A DNA stretch of 64,000 nt from Serratia bockelmannii (lineage in GTDB: Bacteria > Pseudomonadota > Gammaproteobacteria > Enterobacterales > Enterobacteriaceae): assembly GCF_008011855.1 (NCBI RefSeq), contig NZ_VOUX01000001.1, forward strand, positions 186,001 through 250,000, read 5' to 3'. The translations under genes were made by a program, and so were the position numbers. Within the stretch, counting starts at the first letter, position 1. Each line of letters starts with the position of its first letter. Of this stretch, positions 8,476 through 17,377 are shown in pieces. The notes under the pieces are model-generated. The model worked only from the letters and a program-made list of their open reading frames with translations, was not told where the DNA came from and made no database searches.

Positions 8476-8994
8476 ATGATTGAATTGCAACAGTGGGACG
8501 CCGATGCGGCGCAAAGTGCCATGGCCGAGTTGGCCGAGATGCTGCACGCCAGCGTGGCGCACGGCGCCAGCATCGGTTTTGTCATGCCCTTTACGTTGGA
8601 ACAGGCGCAGGCGTTTTGGCTGGGGCTGCTGCCGGCCCTGGTGCGGGGAGAGCGTGCGATGCTGGTGGCGCTCGAGAACGGTCGGCCGGTCGGCACCGTG
8701 CAACTGCTGTTGGCGATGCCGGACAACGGCCGTCACCGGGCGGAAGTGGTCAAGCTGATGGTGCATCCGCAGGCGCGGCGGCAGGGCATCGCCCGGCTGT
8801 TGATGCAGGAAGTGCAGGCGCTGGCGGCGCGTCATCGGCGCAGCCTGTTGGTGCTGGACACCCTGAGCGGCAGCGCGGCGCAGGGATTGTACCGTCAATT
8901 GGGGTTCGAGGCGGCGGGCGATATCCCGCAATACGCCCGCGCCAGCGATGGCGGGGCGTTGGAGGCCACCTGCTATATGTACAAACTGCTGTGA
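8476..8994 (+). CDS. GNAT-family N-acetyltransferase
   Basis: This 172-aa acetyltransferase has the acetyl-CoA pyrophosphate loop in VHPQARRQGIARLLMQEV and the C-terminal GLYRQLGFEAAGDIP segment. It starts 2 bp after the XRE gene and its last codons overlap the next GNAT gene. Similar XRE-GNAT pairs occur in enterobacteria. The acceptor substrate is unknown. Confidence 0.88.
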   Translation: MIELQQWDADAAQSAMAELAEMLHASVAHGASIGFVMPFTLEQAQAFWLGLLPALVRGERAMLVALENGRPVGTVQLLLAMPDNGRHRAEVVKLMVHPQARRQGIARLLMQEVQALAARHRRSLLVLDTLSGSAAQGLYRQLGFEAAGDIPQYARASDGGALEATCYMYKLL

Positions 8995-9443
8995 GGCTTC
9001 GGATACTATTAAGTGAAGTCGATAGCCCAGACGCATTGGCACTGATGGCGGAATTGTCGGTGCAACTGGCTGAGATCACCGGCGATAGCGGTACATCCTC
9101 GTTTGATCCTGCTTCTATAGAAGCGGATGGAGGTTGTTTTATGTTGGTACGCAATGCTGCCGATGAAGCCGTAGCTTGTGGAGCGCTGCGTCGATTAACG
9201 TCGGGCGTTGCAGAGTTAAAACGAATGTATGTACGTGAGCCTGGCAATGGTATTGGTCGTAAATTATTGCATGCTCTGGAACAGCAGGCTCGATGGTTGG
9301 GGTATCGACAACTGTGGCTGGAAACCCGAAGAGTCAACCTGCGTGCCATCAAATTTTATCTGGCTCAGGGGTATCGGGTACGCGAGAACTATGGCCGTTA
9401 TCGAGGTAACGCGCAGGCGGTCTGTTTCGAAAAAGTTCTGTAA
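8991..9443 (+). CDS. GNAT-family N-acetyltransferase (second copy, AT-richer)
   Basis: This 150-aa protein has the GNAT core ELKRMYVREPGNGIGRKLLHA and the terminal NLRAIKFYLAQGYRVREN. I place the start at GTG 8991, in frame and overlapping the previous stop as GTGA. That gives an N-terminus LRILLSEVDSPDALALM, usual for this family. From about 9030 onward, base composition and codon choice are clearly more AT-rich than in the neighbours, as in the non-coding stretch after it. This suggests separate acquisition. The substrate is unknown. Confidence 0.8.
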   Translation: MRLRILLSEVDSPDALALMAELSVQLAEITGDSGTSSFDPASIEADGGCFMLVRNAADEAVACGALRRLTSGVAELKRMYVREPGNGIGRKLLHALEQQARWLGYRQLWLETRRVNLRAIKFYLAQGYRVRENYGRYRGNAQAVCFEKVL

Positions 9444-9570
9444 TGATGTTGCAAATCCCTATAGCCATTTGACATTGAAGAGCCGTGCTTTGCTGCTTAG
9501 GTTACGGCCAGATTAAATCAAAGAGCGGATGCCGCTACGGTTTTCGGGCGGTTAAAATCGAGAGAGTTAA

Positions 9571-9741
9571 GGGACGAACTTCTCTGATATTGCTGAAAGG
9601 AGAGTGAAAGAACTCGTTTCACCGGGAAGCGTTGTTGGATTGGCTCACAGGGCGGTGCCGATACCGATTTCTCACATTTCTGATACCCACAACCCAAAAT
9701 TTGAGCATACGCATTTCTTCATGTTCATGCCGCCGAACTAA
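9571..9741 (+). pseudogene. Open-frame remnant, 3' end of an unrecognised gene
   Basis: After a stop at 9568 one frame stays open for 56 codons and ends with HTHFFMFMPPN. It reads like protein, with segments such as ERRVKELVSPGSVVGLAHRA. The only plausible start is GTG 9604, whose AAGGAG is too close. The frame upstream of the stop is also open from about 9479 but joins only through a shift. I read it as the decayed end of a foreign gene; it could be chance. The rest of the 384-bp gap 9444-9827 shows no gene. Confidence 0.25.
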
Positions 9742-9784
9742 CGTCCCCATTGGTTCGGCGGCATGCGCCGTTAATCCTTTTTTG
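9726..9784 (+). terminator. 13-bp perfect hairpin followed by U-run
   Basis: The arms CATGCCGCCGAAC (9726-9738) and GTTCGGCGGCATG (9753-9765) are perfect complements with a 14-nt loop. Six T residues follow at 9778-9783. The loop holds the stop codon of the open-frame remnant. It probably ends rightward transcription from the GNAT genes, and on the other strand it lies beyond the phosphatase gene. Confidence 0.55.
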
Positions 9785-9827
9785 ACAAAATATTAGGTTA
9801 TATGGAGCATTCCTCCCTATTCCTGAA

Positions 9828-10658
9828 TCAGCGTCCGTGCCAGGCTTTGATCGCCTGTTGGCGCACCTGCAGCTTCTGCTGTGGCGTCAGCTTGTTGTAG
9901 TCGCGGGCCAGGCCGCTTTCCCAATCGCCGTACAGCGGGTTGGGCAGCACGATGAATTCGGTGCCGAACTTGTTCTGGTTCTCGCTGACGAACGCCCGGC
10001 GCTGCGCATTATCCTGGTGGTAAGTCGCGGCGCCGAAGTCGTTCAGGTTGTCGCCCGCGTACACCACGATGTCATAGCCGGCTTGTTTGATGGCGTCGAA
10101 GCGCGCCTGCTTATTGGAAGTGTCGGTACTGAGCAAGACGGTCTTTTCCGACATGCCGGTGAAGCCGAGCTTCTGCATGTTGGCCACCGTGGCAGCGTAT
10201 TCGCTCTGCTTGCGGTTCGAGACGTAGAACATTGTTCCCTGATGAGCGTTAACGTAGCGGGCGAACGACACGGCACCCGGCACCGCGCCGGCCTGTTCGG
10301 CCTGCGTCCACTGGGCCCAGGTGGTGCCGTCGTACGGCTGGCCCTGCTGCGCCTGCCAGCCGGAGTAGGCGCTGTTGTCCAGCAGGGTTTCATCCAGATC
10401 GACCACCACCGCCTTTTTGCGGCCCGGTGCGGCCTTGGCCTGATCGAAGGCGCGCTGCGCGCTGTTGAACGCCTGATGCGCCAGCGCCTGGTATTCACCG
10501 GACTGTTGGAACCAGTTCACCGCCAGCACCGACTGATCCGCCAGCCGCTGCTGGGCCTGAGCGTCGGTATGCGGCGGCTGCGCGCAACCGGCCAGCGTCA
10601 GCAGCGCGACGCCAACTGCCGCGCCAAGGGTGAGTTTCCTTGCCTGTTTTCCTGCCAT
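9828..10658 (-). CDS. 5'-nucleotidase, lipoprotein e(P4)-type acid phosphatase (HAD)
   Basis: This 276-aa protein has a lipoprotein signal with lipobox LAGC (Cys25). The class C acid phosphatase motif DLDETLLD sits at residues 87-94, and a second HAD motif AGDNLNDFG near the C-terminus. Length and motifs match the e(P4) outer-membrane phosphatase family, which dephosphorylates nucleotides such as NMN in the periplasm. The start at 10658 puts the signal peptide at the N-terminus; a longer frame to 10739 adds a non-signal leader inside the upstream GNAT gene. Confidence 0.9.
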   Translation of the reverse strand: MAGKQARKLTLGAAVGVALLTLAGCAQPPHTDAQAQQRLADQSVLAVNWFQQSGEYQALAHQAFNSAQRAFDQAKAAPGRKKAVVVDLDETLLDNSAYSGWQAQQGQPYDGTTWAQWTQAEQAGAVPGAVSFARYVNAHQGTMFYVSNRKQSEYAATVANMQKLGFTGMSEKTVLLSTDTSNKQARFDAIKQAGYDIVVYAGDNLNDFGAATYHQDNAQRRAFVSENQNKFGTEFIVLPNPLYGDWESGLARDYNKLTPQQKLQVRQQAIKAWHGR

Positions 10659-10675
10659 CGTTCTCTCTCTCGGTT

Positions 10676-11527
10676 TTAGTCTTGTGGGCTGTCCAGCAGC
10701 ATATCCATCTCGAACTGGCGCAGGGGCTCCTGACGCCAACCAAGATGCGTAAAGAAGGGGGCGGCCACCTCGGGCACAAAGACGTTGGCGGTCAGCGGCA
10801 AAGGGGCGAACTGCGCTTGCAGGGCGGCTAGCAAGGCGCGGGCATGCCCCTGACCGCGGTGCTGCGGGGGCACGTAGATCAGGCGCAGCCAGCAGTGCTC
10901 GGCGCCGGGCATCACCACGGCGTAGGCCTGACGATTGAGCGTATAGGCTCGCGGTGTGCCCGGCAGCTTGAACAGCGATTCGGGGGCAATCAGCCAGGGC
11001 AGGTCGGTGGCGCCTTCCGCCGTCAGGCGATGGCTGACGGTCAACGGATCGACCGCCTGCAGCACCGCCGTGCCTGGCGGCACTTCCGCCGGCGCCTGGT
11101 GGCCGGTCAGGGTGCGCACGATGCGCAGCCCGGCGCGATGGTACAGCGCCAGCGCGGCTTCGTTGCCTTCGATCACTTCCAGCGACAGCCGATGGTCGCC
11201 GCGCTGACGGGCATCCGCCACCACCCGCTGCATCAGCGCCTTACCCAGCCCCTGACCGCGCATCTCGGGGCGTATGGAAAAGGCCGCGACCCGGCTGTGT
11301 CGGCCGCGACGGGCGATCAGCGCCACCGCCACCGGTTCCTGGCGATGGGTGACGATCAGGCTGTCGTTCAGGCTGAGGTCTTCGGCGCCGAAGCGGGCGG
11401 CGAAGGCCGGCCCGTCGAGCACGAAGCGTACAATGTAGTTTTCAAAACAGTGGGTGAGGATATTGGCCAGCTCGTCGCTGCTGTAGCGCACGGCGTTGTG
11501 GAAGTCGAAGCGTCCGTCGTTGTGCAT
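10676..11527 (-). CDS. Protein with two GNAT domains
   Basis: This 283-aa protein has two acetyltransferase folds in tandem. The first (about 20-150) has FSIRPEMRGQGLGKALMQRV and EGNEAALALYHRAGLRIV. The second (about 170-280) has LIYVPPQHRGQGHARALLAA and FFTHLGWRQE. I chose ATG 11527, since the longer frame to 11665 begins in AT-rich promoter-like DNA. It sits 17 bp upstream of the e(P4) phosphatase gene and may be co-transcribed. The substrate is not evident. Confidence 0.82.
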   Translation of the reverse strand: MHNDGRFDFHNAVRYSSDELANILTHCFENYIVRFVLDGPAFAARFGAEDLSLNDSLIVTHRQEPVAVALIARRGRHSRVAAFSIRPEMRGQGLGKALMQRVVADARQRGDHRLSLEVIEGNEAALALYHRAGLRIVRTLTGHQAPAEVPPGTAVLQAVDPLTVSHRLTAEGATDLPWLIAPESLFKLPGTPRAYTLNRQAYAVVMPGAEHCWLRLIYVPPQHRGQGHARALLAALQAQFAPLPLTANVFVPEVAAPFFTHLGWRQEPLRQFEMDMLLDSPQD

Positions 11528-11617
11528 GGCTGATTCCGCTCGGGGGAAAGCTATACATGTAGACCCGTTTGTTTTGCAAGGCAAGCGGGGGGATTCGTTG
11601 GCGGGGAAAATAAAAAC

Positions 11618-11643
11618 AAAAAAGCCGGACGCAGCCGCCCGGC
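11618..11643 (-). terminator. Intrinsic terminator of the porin gene
   Basis: On the minus strand a hairpin with GCCGG/CCGGC outer stems is followed by TTTTTTG. It is placed about 60 bp after the porin stop codon. Confidence 0.75.
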
Positions 11644-11706
11644 GAAATAAAACTCTGGGTATCAAGTGACGCTAAAGTTTGCAGTGGTGGTTATTCATTC
11701 ATCACA

Positions 11707-12804
11707 TCAGAACTGGTAGGTCAGGGCGAGAACAACGACGTCGTCGTTTTTCAGGCCCAGCTTGTTGTCGTCATCGAGCTGGTTGATTTTATATTCGACA
11801 TAAGTGGACATGTTTTTGTTGAAGTAATAGGTCGCCGCCACGTCGAAATATTTAACCAGATCGACATCGCCGATGCCTTCAATATCTTTGCCTTTCTGCT
11901 GAACGTAACCCAGCGATGGGCGCAGACCGAAGTCGAACTGATATTGCGCGACCAATTCAATCCCTTCCGCTTTATTGGCGAAGCCGCTAACGGAAGTCGA
12001 ATTGTTATTGATGGTGGCGGTGCCGGAAATAGGCGCAATATTGCGGCTCTGCGAATAAGTCGCGGCCAGGTAGACGTTGTTGTTGTCGTATTTCAGACCA
12101 CCGGCCCAGATATCGGCCTTGTCGCCTTTACCGAAGGTGCCCGCTTTTTGCGTGGCGGTGCGGTTGGAAGAGGCATAGGCGGCACCCACGCTCAGGCCGT
12201 CGATGATTTCGTAGCTGGAGGAGAGGCCCCAACCGTCGCCGTTCGCCTTGCTGGCGGAGCGGCCGTCGTTTTCGTTCTTGCCCTGGTACTGCACGGCAAA
12301 TTTCAGGCCGTCAACCAGACCGAAGAAGTTGTTATTACGGTAGGTGGCGACGCCGTTGGTGCGGCCGTTCATGAAGTTGTCGGTCTTGATATAAGCATCG
12401 TCGCCGAATTCAGGGATCATATCCGTCCAGGCGCCGACGTCGTAAATGATGCCGTAGTTGCGGCCGTAGTCGAAGGAGCCGAGATCCTTATATTTCAGAC
12501 CGGCGAAGCCCAGACGCGTTTTGGTGTCTTTAGTGCCGTCGGATTCAGTATGGTTGGCGGCGATCTGATATTCCCACTGGCCGTAGCCGGTCAGCATATC
12601 GTTAATCTGAGTCGCGCCTTTAAAGCCGATACGGACGTAAGTTTTATCACCGTCGTTGCCGGCATCATCGGAGAAATAATGCAGGGCTTTTACACGGCCG
12701 TAAAAATCGAGCTTGTTGCCGTCTTTATTGTAGATTTCTGCTGCCTGTGCCGCTTGCGCAAGTAAAAGTGCCGGAATAATAACGGCCAGAAGATTACGTT
12801 TCAT
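11707..12804 (-). CDS. General porin of the OmpC/OmpF/PhoE family
   Basis: This 365-aa outer-membrane protein has a 21-residue signal peptide ending AQA, a mature start [17 protein letters not shown], the L3 constriction motif PEFGDD, and the terminal beta-strand ending in Phe. These are hallmarks of trimeric general porins for small hydrophilic solutes. It has no neighbour-based clue to which paralogue it is, and I do not assign ompC or ompF. The 240 bp upstream are AT-rich, as usual for an OmpR-type controlled promoter, but I could not mark OmpR sites. Confidence 0.92.
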   Translation of the reverse strand: MKRNLLAVIIPALLLAQAAQAAEIYNKDGNKLDFYGRVKALHYFSDDAGNDGDKTYVRIGFKGATQINDMLTGYGQWEYQIAANHTESDGTKDTKTRLGFAGLKYKDLGSFDYGRNYGIIYDVGAWTDMIPEFGDDAYIKTDNFMNGRTNGVATYRNNNFFGLVDGLKFAVQYQGKNENDGRSASKANGDGWGLSSSYEIIDGLSVGAAYASSNRTATQKAGTFGKGDKADIWAGGLKYDNNNVYLAATYSQSRNIAPISGTATINNNSTSVSGFANKAEGIELVAQYQFDFGLRPSLGYVQQKGKDIEGIGDVDLVKYFDVAATYYFNKNMSTYVEYKINQLDDDNKLGLKNDDVVVLALTYQF

Positions 12805-13045
12805 GGGTTACCCTGCTTTATTCGATTGAAAGACGCTTATCATCAGTTGCATTGCTGTTTCACTGTGCCGCCTGATTGTTGGCGGCGGAGAATTTTTACC
12901 GTAGTAATGTGATCTATTTATGACAAAAAATTCATTTTCATGTCGAACGATTAAAAAAGTCGCGCAAAGGGTGAATTTTTTCTTCAGCCGACGGTCGGCG
13001 GCTGGTCTACAGTTATCGATACCTTGTTCCGCTGCGGGAGGAATC

Positions 13046-13702
13046 ATGCACGATACTTATACTTTGTTCGGCACGCAGGGTTGTGGTTCGACGATCGTGG
13101 CCGCCGCGTTGGCGTTGACCGCGTTCCCCTGGGGCTATGAGGAGGTGGACTACACGCAGGACGGCCCGGAGCGCGATCGCCTGCTGGCGCTAAACCCGCT
13201 GGGCCAGGTGCCTACCTTGGTGTTGCCCAATGACGAAGTGATGACGGAGAGCGCGGCGATTATCCTGCTGCTGCACGATCGCGCACCGCATGCTGAACTG
13301 GCGCCGCCCGGCGGCTCACCGCTGTTGCCGCGTTTTCTGCGCTGGCTGCTATTCATTAACGCGGAGATTTACCCCACCTTCACCTATGCCGACCATCCGC
13401 AGCGCTGGCAGCCGCAGGCGACGGGGGCGGAGCAGCTGAAAAATGCGGTGATGGATTATCGCGAGCGTTTATTGCAGCAGCTGAACGCCGCCGCCGGCGC
13501 AGCGGGCCCGTGGTTTCTCGGCAAGAGCTTCAGCGCGTTGGATCTGTACGTGGCGGTGATGTGCAACTGGCGGCCGGGCCGCGCGTGGTTCCGGCAGCAC
13601 TGCCCGCGGCTGTACGCCATCGCCGAACGGGTGGAGCAGCGGCCGGAGCTGAATGCGCTGCTGAGCGCCCATTTCGACGGCGTTGCCCCACTGGAATCGT
13701 GA
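13046..13702 (+). CDS. Glutathione S-transferase family protein
   Basis: This 218-aa protein has a thioredoxin-like N-domain (TLFGTQGCGSTIVAAALAL; the cis-Pro loop GQVPTLV; the glutathione-gamma-Glu contact TESAAI) and an all-helical C-domain with LGKSFSALDLYVAVM. I placed the start at ATG 13046 after GGGAGG; the longer in-frame ORF lies in the porin promoter region. The substrate is unknown. A terminator follows. Confidence 0.87.
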   Translation: MHDTYTLFGTQGCGSTIVAAALALTAFPWGYEEVDYTQDGPERDRLLALNPLGQVPTLVLPNDEVMTESAAIILLLHDRAPHAELAPPGGSPLLPRFLRWLLFINAEIYPTFTYADHPQRWQPQATGAEQLKNAVMDYRERLLQQLNAAAGAAGPWFLGKSFSALDLYVAVMCNWRPGRAWFRQHCPRLYAIAERVEQRPELNALLSAHFDGVAPLES

Positions 13703-13707
13703 AACCT

Positions 13708-13741
13708 CCCCGCTGCCCGGCGGGGAACCCTCCCGTTTTTC
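13708..13741 (+). terminator. Intrinsic terminator after the GST gene
   Basis: The stem CCCCGC/GCGGGG with a TGCCCG loop (13708-13725) is followed by TTTTT at about 13736. Confidence 0.6.
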
Positions 13742-13826
13742 TGAACCGAGACTGTCGAAAATCCCGATTTTCACTCGCTGCGGCGGCGGGTAGCGTAAGG
13801 CTATCCGTAACTGACAGGAGAGTGTG

Positions 13827-14159
13827 ATGCCATCAGAATCCCAGGCCGGGCAACAGGCGTTCGGCGATATTGCCCCCAAGCTGGCGCAGCTCAGCGACAA
13901 CATATTGTTTGACGATGTCTGGCAGCGGCCAGAGCTGAGCCCGCGCGAGCGCAGCCTGATCACCGTCGCCGCGCTGGTGGCGCTCAACCGCGTGGAACAG
14001 CTGCCGTTTCACCTGCAGCTGGCGCAGCGCAACGGCGTGGCGCGTCAGCAACTGGCCGAGCTCATCACCCATCTGGCGTTCTACGCCGGTTGGCCTGCAG
14101 CGGCATCGGCCGTGGCGCGCCTGCGCGAGCTGGAACCGGAGGCGCCCCATGCCGTTTAG
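13827..14159 (+). CDS. Carboxymuconolactone decarboxylase-family protein
   Basis: This 110-aa protein has the CMD pattern LSPRERSLITVAALVALN followed by ITHLAFYAGWPAAASA. It lacks the CxxC of AhpD-type peroxidase members, so it belongs to the PcaC-like side of the family. ATG 13827 is preferred over GTG 13824 because AGGAG then sits at normal spacing. Its last 11 bp overlap the tautomerase gene, which implies coupled translation and a shared small-molecule pathway. Confidence 0.82.
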   Translation: MPSESQAGQQAFGDIAPKLAQLSDNILFDDVWQRPELSPRERSLITVAALVALNRVEQLPFHLQLAQRNGVARQQLAELITHLAFYAGWPAAASAVARLRELEPEAPHAV

Positions 14160-14541
14160 CCGCATCGCCCTGCATCAGGGCAAATCCGCCGACTACCTGC
14201 AAACCTTGTCCGACAGCCTGCATCAGGCGCTGGTGGAGGCGTTCGAGGTGCCGCCGGCGGACAAATTTCAGGTGTTCGATCAATACCGCCCCGGTGAGCT
14301 TATCTACGATCGCGACTATCTCGGCGGGCCGCGCAGCGCGGATTTCGTGCTGTTTTACATCACCGCCGGGCGGCCGCGCGACAGCGACACCAAGCGGCGT
14401 TTCTACCGACGGCTGGCGGCGTTGCTGATGGAAAAGCTGCGGCTGAACCCCGAGGATGTGATGGTGGTGATCGCCACCACCCAGTTGGACGAGTGGTCGT
14501 TCGGCGGTGGTCGCGCCTCGATGATCGATCCGCAGGCGTAA
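14149..14541 (+). CDS. Tautomerase-family protein
   Basis: This 130-aa protein begins MPFSRIALHQGKS. Removal of the first Met exposes Pro1, the catalytic base of the 4-oxalocrotonate tautomerase superfamily. The length fits the larger two-motif members that include malonate-semialdehyde decarboxylase and cis-CaaD-like enzymes. It overlaps the CMD-family gene, and the two probably act on the same carbonyl or lactone compound. The natural substrate is unknown. Confidence 0.83.
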   Translation: MPFSRIALHQGKSADYLQTLSDSLHQALVEAFEVPPADKFQVFDQYRPGELIYDRDYLGGPRSADFVLFYITAGRPRDSDTKRRFYRRLAALLMEKLRLNPEDVMVVIATTQLDEWSFGGGRASMIDPQA

Positions 14542-14607
14542 CTCGGGCTGACGTCGCCGGCGGTCTGTGGGACAATAGCGCCATCATTTCGTTTAGATAA
14601 GAGTTGA

Positions 14608-16806
14608 ATGGCGCTCTCCTCCGCAGTTAAAGATCAGATTGGCCAGTGGTACAAAGCCCTGCAGCAGCAAATACCGGATTTCATTTCCCGCGCGCCCCAG
14701 CGTCAGATGATCGCCGAGGTGGCGAAGACGTTGGCCGGTGACTACCCGCGCCATCTGGCGATCGAGGCGCCGACCGGCGTCGGTAAAACGCTGTCTTATC
14801 TGATCCCGGGCATCGCCGTCGGGCGGGCGGAGAGCAAGCCGCTGGTGGTGAGCACCGCCAACGTGGCGCTACAGGACCAGATCTACAGCAAAGATTTGCC
14901 GCTGCTGAAGAAGATTATCCCCGATCTGAAATTTACCGGTGCCTTTGGCCGCGGGCGTTACGTCTGCCCGCGTAACCTGGCGGCGATGAGCACCGACGTC
15001 AGTCAACAGGGCGATCTGACGCTGTTCCTCGACGACGAACTGGCGCCGTCCAGCGGCGAAGAGCAGGCGCTGTGCCAGAAACTGACCAAGGCGTTGGCTC
15101 GCTTCGAGTGGGACGGGCTGCGCGATCACTATCAGCAGAGCATCGACGATCCGCTGTGGGCCAAGCTGAGCACCGACAAGGCCAACTGCCTGGGGCGCAA
15201 CTGCCACTACATTCGCGAATGCCCGTTCTATATTGCCCGCAAAGAGATCGAGAGCGCCGACGTGGTGGTGGCCAACCACGCGCTGGTGATGGCGGCGCTG
15301 GAGACGGAATCGGTGCTGCCGAACCCGAAAGAATTGCTGCTGGTGCTGGACGAAGGCCATCATTTGCCTGAGGTGGCGCGCGACGCGCTGGAGATCGACG
15401 GGGAAATCACCGCGCTGTCGACCAACCTGCAGTTGGACATGATCGTGCGCCAGGTCGAGCAGTGCATGACGCAGTACCGGCCGAAGAATCCGCCGGGGCT
15501 GGCCAACAGCGAACGGCTGAAAAATCATTGCGAAGAGCTGCGCGAGCTGGTGCAGATCTTCGAGCATCAGGTCAGCGCCTACCTGCCCGGCGATAGCGTG
15601 GCGGCCGAGCACCGTTTTGAAATGGGCGAGCTGCCCGCGGAGATGGTGGAGAGCTGCGCGCGGCTGTTTAAACTGACCGATGCATTACGGGGGCTGGCGG
15701 AGTTCGTGCTTAACGATCTTACCGAGCAGACCGGCAAGCACGACATCGTGCGTCTGCATCGCGCGATCATTCAGATGAGCCGCACGCTGGGCTATCTGGA
15801 GGCGATGAGCAAGCTGTGGCGGCTGGCGGCGCTCGACAAGTCGTCCAACGCGCCGATCTCCAAATGGGTCACGCGCGAGCTGCGCGATAACGTTACCCAT
15901 CTGTATTTGCACTGCGTCGGCATCCGCGTCAGCGACCAGCTGGAGAAGCTGCTGTGGCGCAAGGTGCCGCACGTGGTGGTCACCTCGGCCACGCTGCGTT
16001 CACTGAACAGCTTCGCGCGTTTGCAGGAGATGAGCGGGCTGAGCGAGAAGGCCGGCGATCGCTTCGAAACGCTCTCTTCGCCGTTCAATCACGTCGAACA
16101 GGGCAAAATTGTCATTCCGCAGATGCGCTATGAACCGGCGCTCGCCAACGAGGCGGAGCACCTCGAGGAGATGGCGCGGTTTTTCCGCGCCGAGCAGGCG
16201 AGCGGCAAACACAAAGGCATGCTGATCCTGTTCAGCAGCCACCGGGCGATGCAGACTTTCCTCAGCTACGTGACCGATCTGCGGCTGATGCTGCTGGTGC
16301 AGGGCGACCAGCCGCGCTACCGGCTGGTGGAAGAGCACCGCAAGCGGGTGGAGAAGGGCGTCGCCAGCGTGCTGGTGGGGCTGCAATCGTTCGCCGAAGG
16401 GCTGGATCTGAAAGGCGAACTGCTGACCCAGGTGCATATTCACAAAATCGCGTTCCCGCCGATCGACAGCCCGGTGATCATCACCGAAGGCGAGTGGCTG
16501 AAATCACTGAAGCGCTATCCGTTCGAAGTGCAGAGCCTGCCGAGCGCCTCGTTCAACCTGATCCAGCAGGTCGGCCGACTGATCCGCAGTAACCAATGCT
16601 ACGGCGAGATCGTGATCTACGATCGCCGGCTGTTGACCAAAAACTACGGTTCGCGGCTGTTGGCGTCGCTGCCGGTGTTCCCGATTGAGCAGCGCGCGGT
16701 GCCGGAGGCCGACAAGGCGCATCTGGCGGCGCTGAAATCCGCCGCCGACGCGGCCAAAAAAGAGAAGAAGCGCGGCAACCCGTTCGCCCGCAAACGGCGG
16801 CGTTGA
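14608..16806 (+). CDS. dinG: ATP-dependent DNA helicase DinG (Fe-S)
   Basis: This 732-aa superfamily 2 helicase has Walker A APTGVGKT at about residues 54-61 and DEGH at 248-251. Its four iron-sulphur cysteines fall at 120, 194, 199 and 205, the positions known in the E. coli protein. It unwinds DNA with 5'-3' polarity and helps resolve R-loops and damaged forks. In E. coli it is followed by ybiB. Here it is followed by an Lrp-type gene on the other strand (adjacent stop codons) and ybiB lies 10.7 kb away. I saw no convincing LexA box in the short upstream gap. Confidence 0.96.
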   Translation: MALSSAVKDQIGQWYKALQQQIPDFISRAPQRQMIAEVAKTLAGDYPRHLAIEAPTGVGKTLSYLIPGIAVGRAESKPLVVSTANVALQDQIYSKDLPLLKKIIPDLKFTGAFGRGRYVCPRNLAAMSTDVSQQGDLTLFLDDELAPSSGEEQALCQKLTKALARFEWDGLRDHYQQSIDDPLWAKLSTDKANCLGRNCHYIRECPFYIARKEIESADVVVANHALVMAALETESVLPNPKELLLVLDEGHHLPEVARDALEIDGEITALSTNLQLDMIVRQVEQCMTQYRPKNPPGLANSERLKNHCEELRELVQIFEHQVSAYLPGDSVAAEHRFEMGELPAEMVESCARLFKLTDALRGLAEFVLNDLTEQTGKHDIVRLHRAIIQMSRTLGYLEAMSKLWRLAALDKSSNAPISKWVTRELRDNVTHLYLHCVGIRVSDQLEKLLWRKVPHVVVTSATLRSLNSFARLQEMSGLSEKAGDRFETLSSPFNHVEQGKIVIPQMRYEPALANEAEHLEEMARFFRAEQASGKHKGMLILFSSHRAMQTFLSYVTDLRLMLLVQGDQPRYRLVEEHRKRVEKGVASVLVGLQSFAEGLDLKGELLTQVHIHKIAFPPIDSPVIITEGEWLKSLKRYPFEVQSLPSASFNLIQQVGRLIRSNQCYGEIVIYDRRLLTKNYGSRLLASLPVFPIEQRAVPEADKAHLAALKSAADAAKKEKKRGNPFARKRRR

Positions 16807-17241
16807 TCAGAGCAGCGGCGGCAGGCGGCGCTTGACCGGCGTGGTTTTCACGATCGAGGTGTTGCTCTGCGCATGCTCGGCCAGCCGATCGAGGGTATGG
16901 TCGAGCTGTTCCATCGAGTGCGCCACCAGCCGCACGATAAAGCAGTCTTCGCCGGTCACCTTATCGCATTCGACCACTTCCGGGATCGCCTGAATCAGCT
17001 GCTCGACCTTCTTCAGCATGCCCGGCAGCGGCTTGATGCGCACCAGCGACTCGAAGGCATAGCCTACCGCCTGCAGATTGACGTTCAGGGTATAACCCTG
17101 GATCACGCCGCTTTCTTCCAGCCGCCGCAGTCTTTCCGACGTGCTCGGCGACGACAGCCCCACCTGCGCGCTCAGCGTCTTCAACGATGCACGCGCATCT
17201 TCCGCCAGAATGGTCAGGATTTGGCGATCGATATCATCCAT
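16807..17241 (-). CDS. Lrp/AsnC-family transcriptional regulator
   Basis: This 144-aa protein has an N-terminal HTH (MDDIDRQILTILAEDARASL, VGLSSPSTSERLRRLEESGV) and a C-terminal RAM ligand domain with VTGEDCFIVRLV. The start at 17241 is preceded by a GGAGG site. It is divergent from a DMT exporter, a pair often seen for amino-acid-responsive export control. Its 3' end abuts dinG. Confidence 0.9.
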   Translation of the reverse strand: MDDIDRQILTILAEDARASLKTLSAQVGLSSPSTSERLRRLEESGVIQGYTLNVNLQAVGYAFESLVRIKPLPGMLKKVEQLIQAIPEVVECDKVTGEDCFIVRLVAHSMEQLDHTLDRLAEHAQSNTSIVKTTPVKRRLPPLL

Positions 17242-17377
17242 AACGCCTCCGTTAGGTGTTTTCTTTATTATAGCTGCGAGAAAAAGGCAGTTAAGCATAT
17301 CTGCCTTTTTTATGCTATGGAAAGCCGCCCCGCGAAGCCGCAAGCTATGTCTCTGGGCAAGCTTCGAGGAACGCAGA

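Noticed and set aside
8493-9443. 316-codon frame running through the first GNAT gene into the second
   Set aside because: Only the part from GTG 8991 is protein-like; the first half is the +2 shadow of the upstream GNAT gene.
14542-14607. LexA box expected upstream of dinG
   Set aside because: No CTGT-N8-ACAG match; the closest string, CTGTGGGACAAT, lacks the right half.
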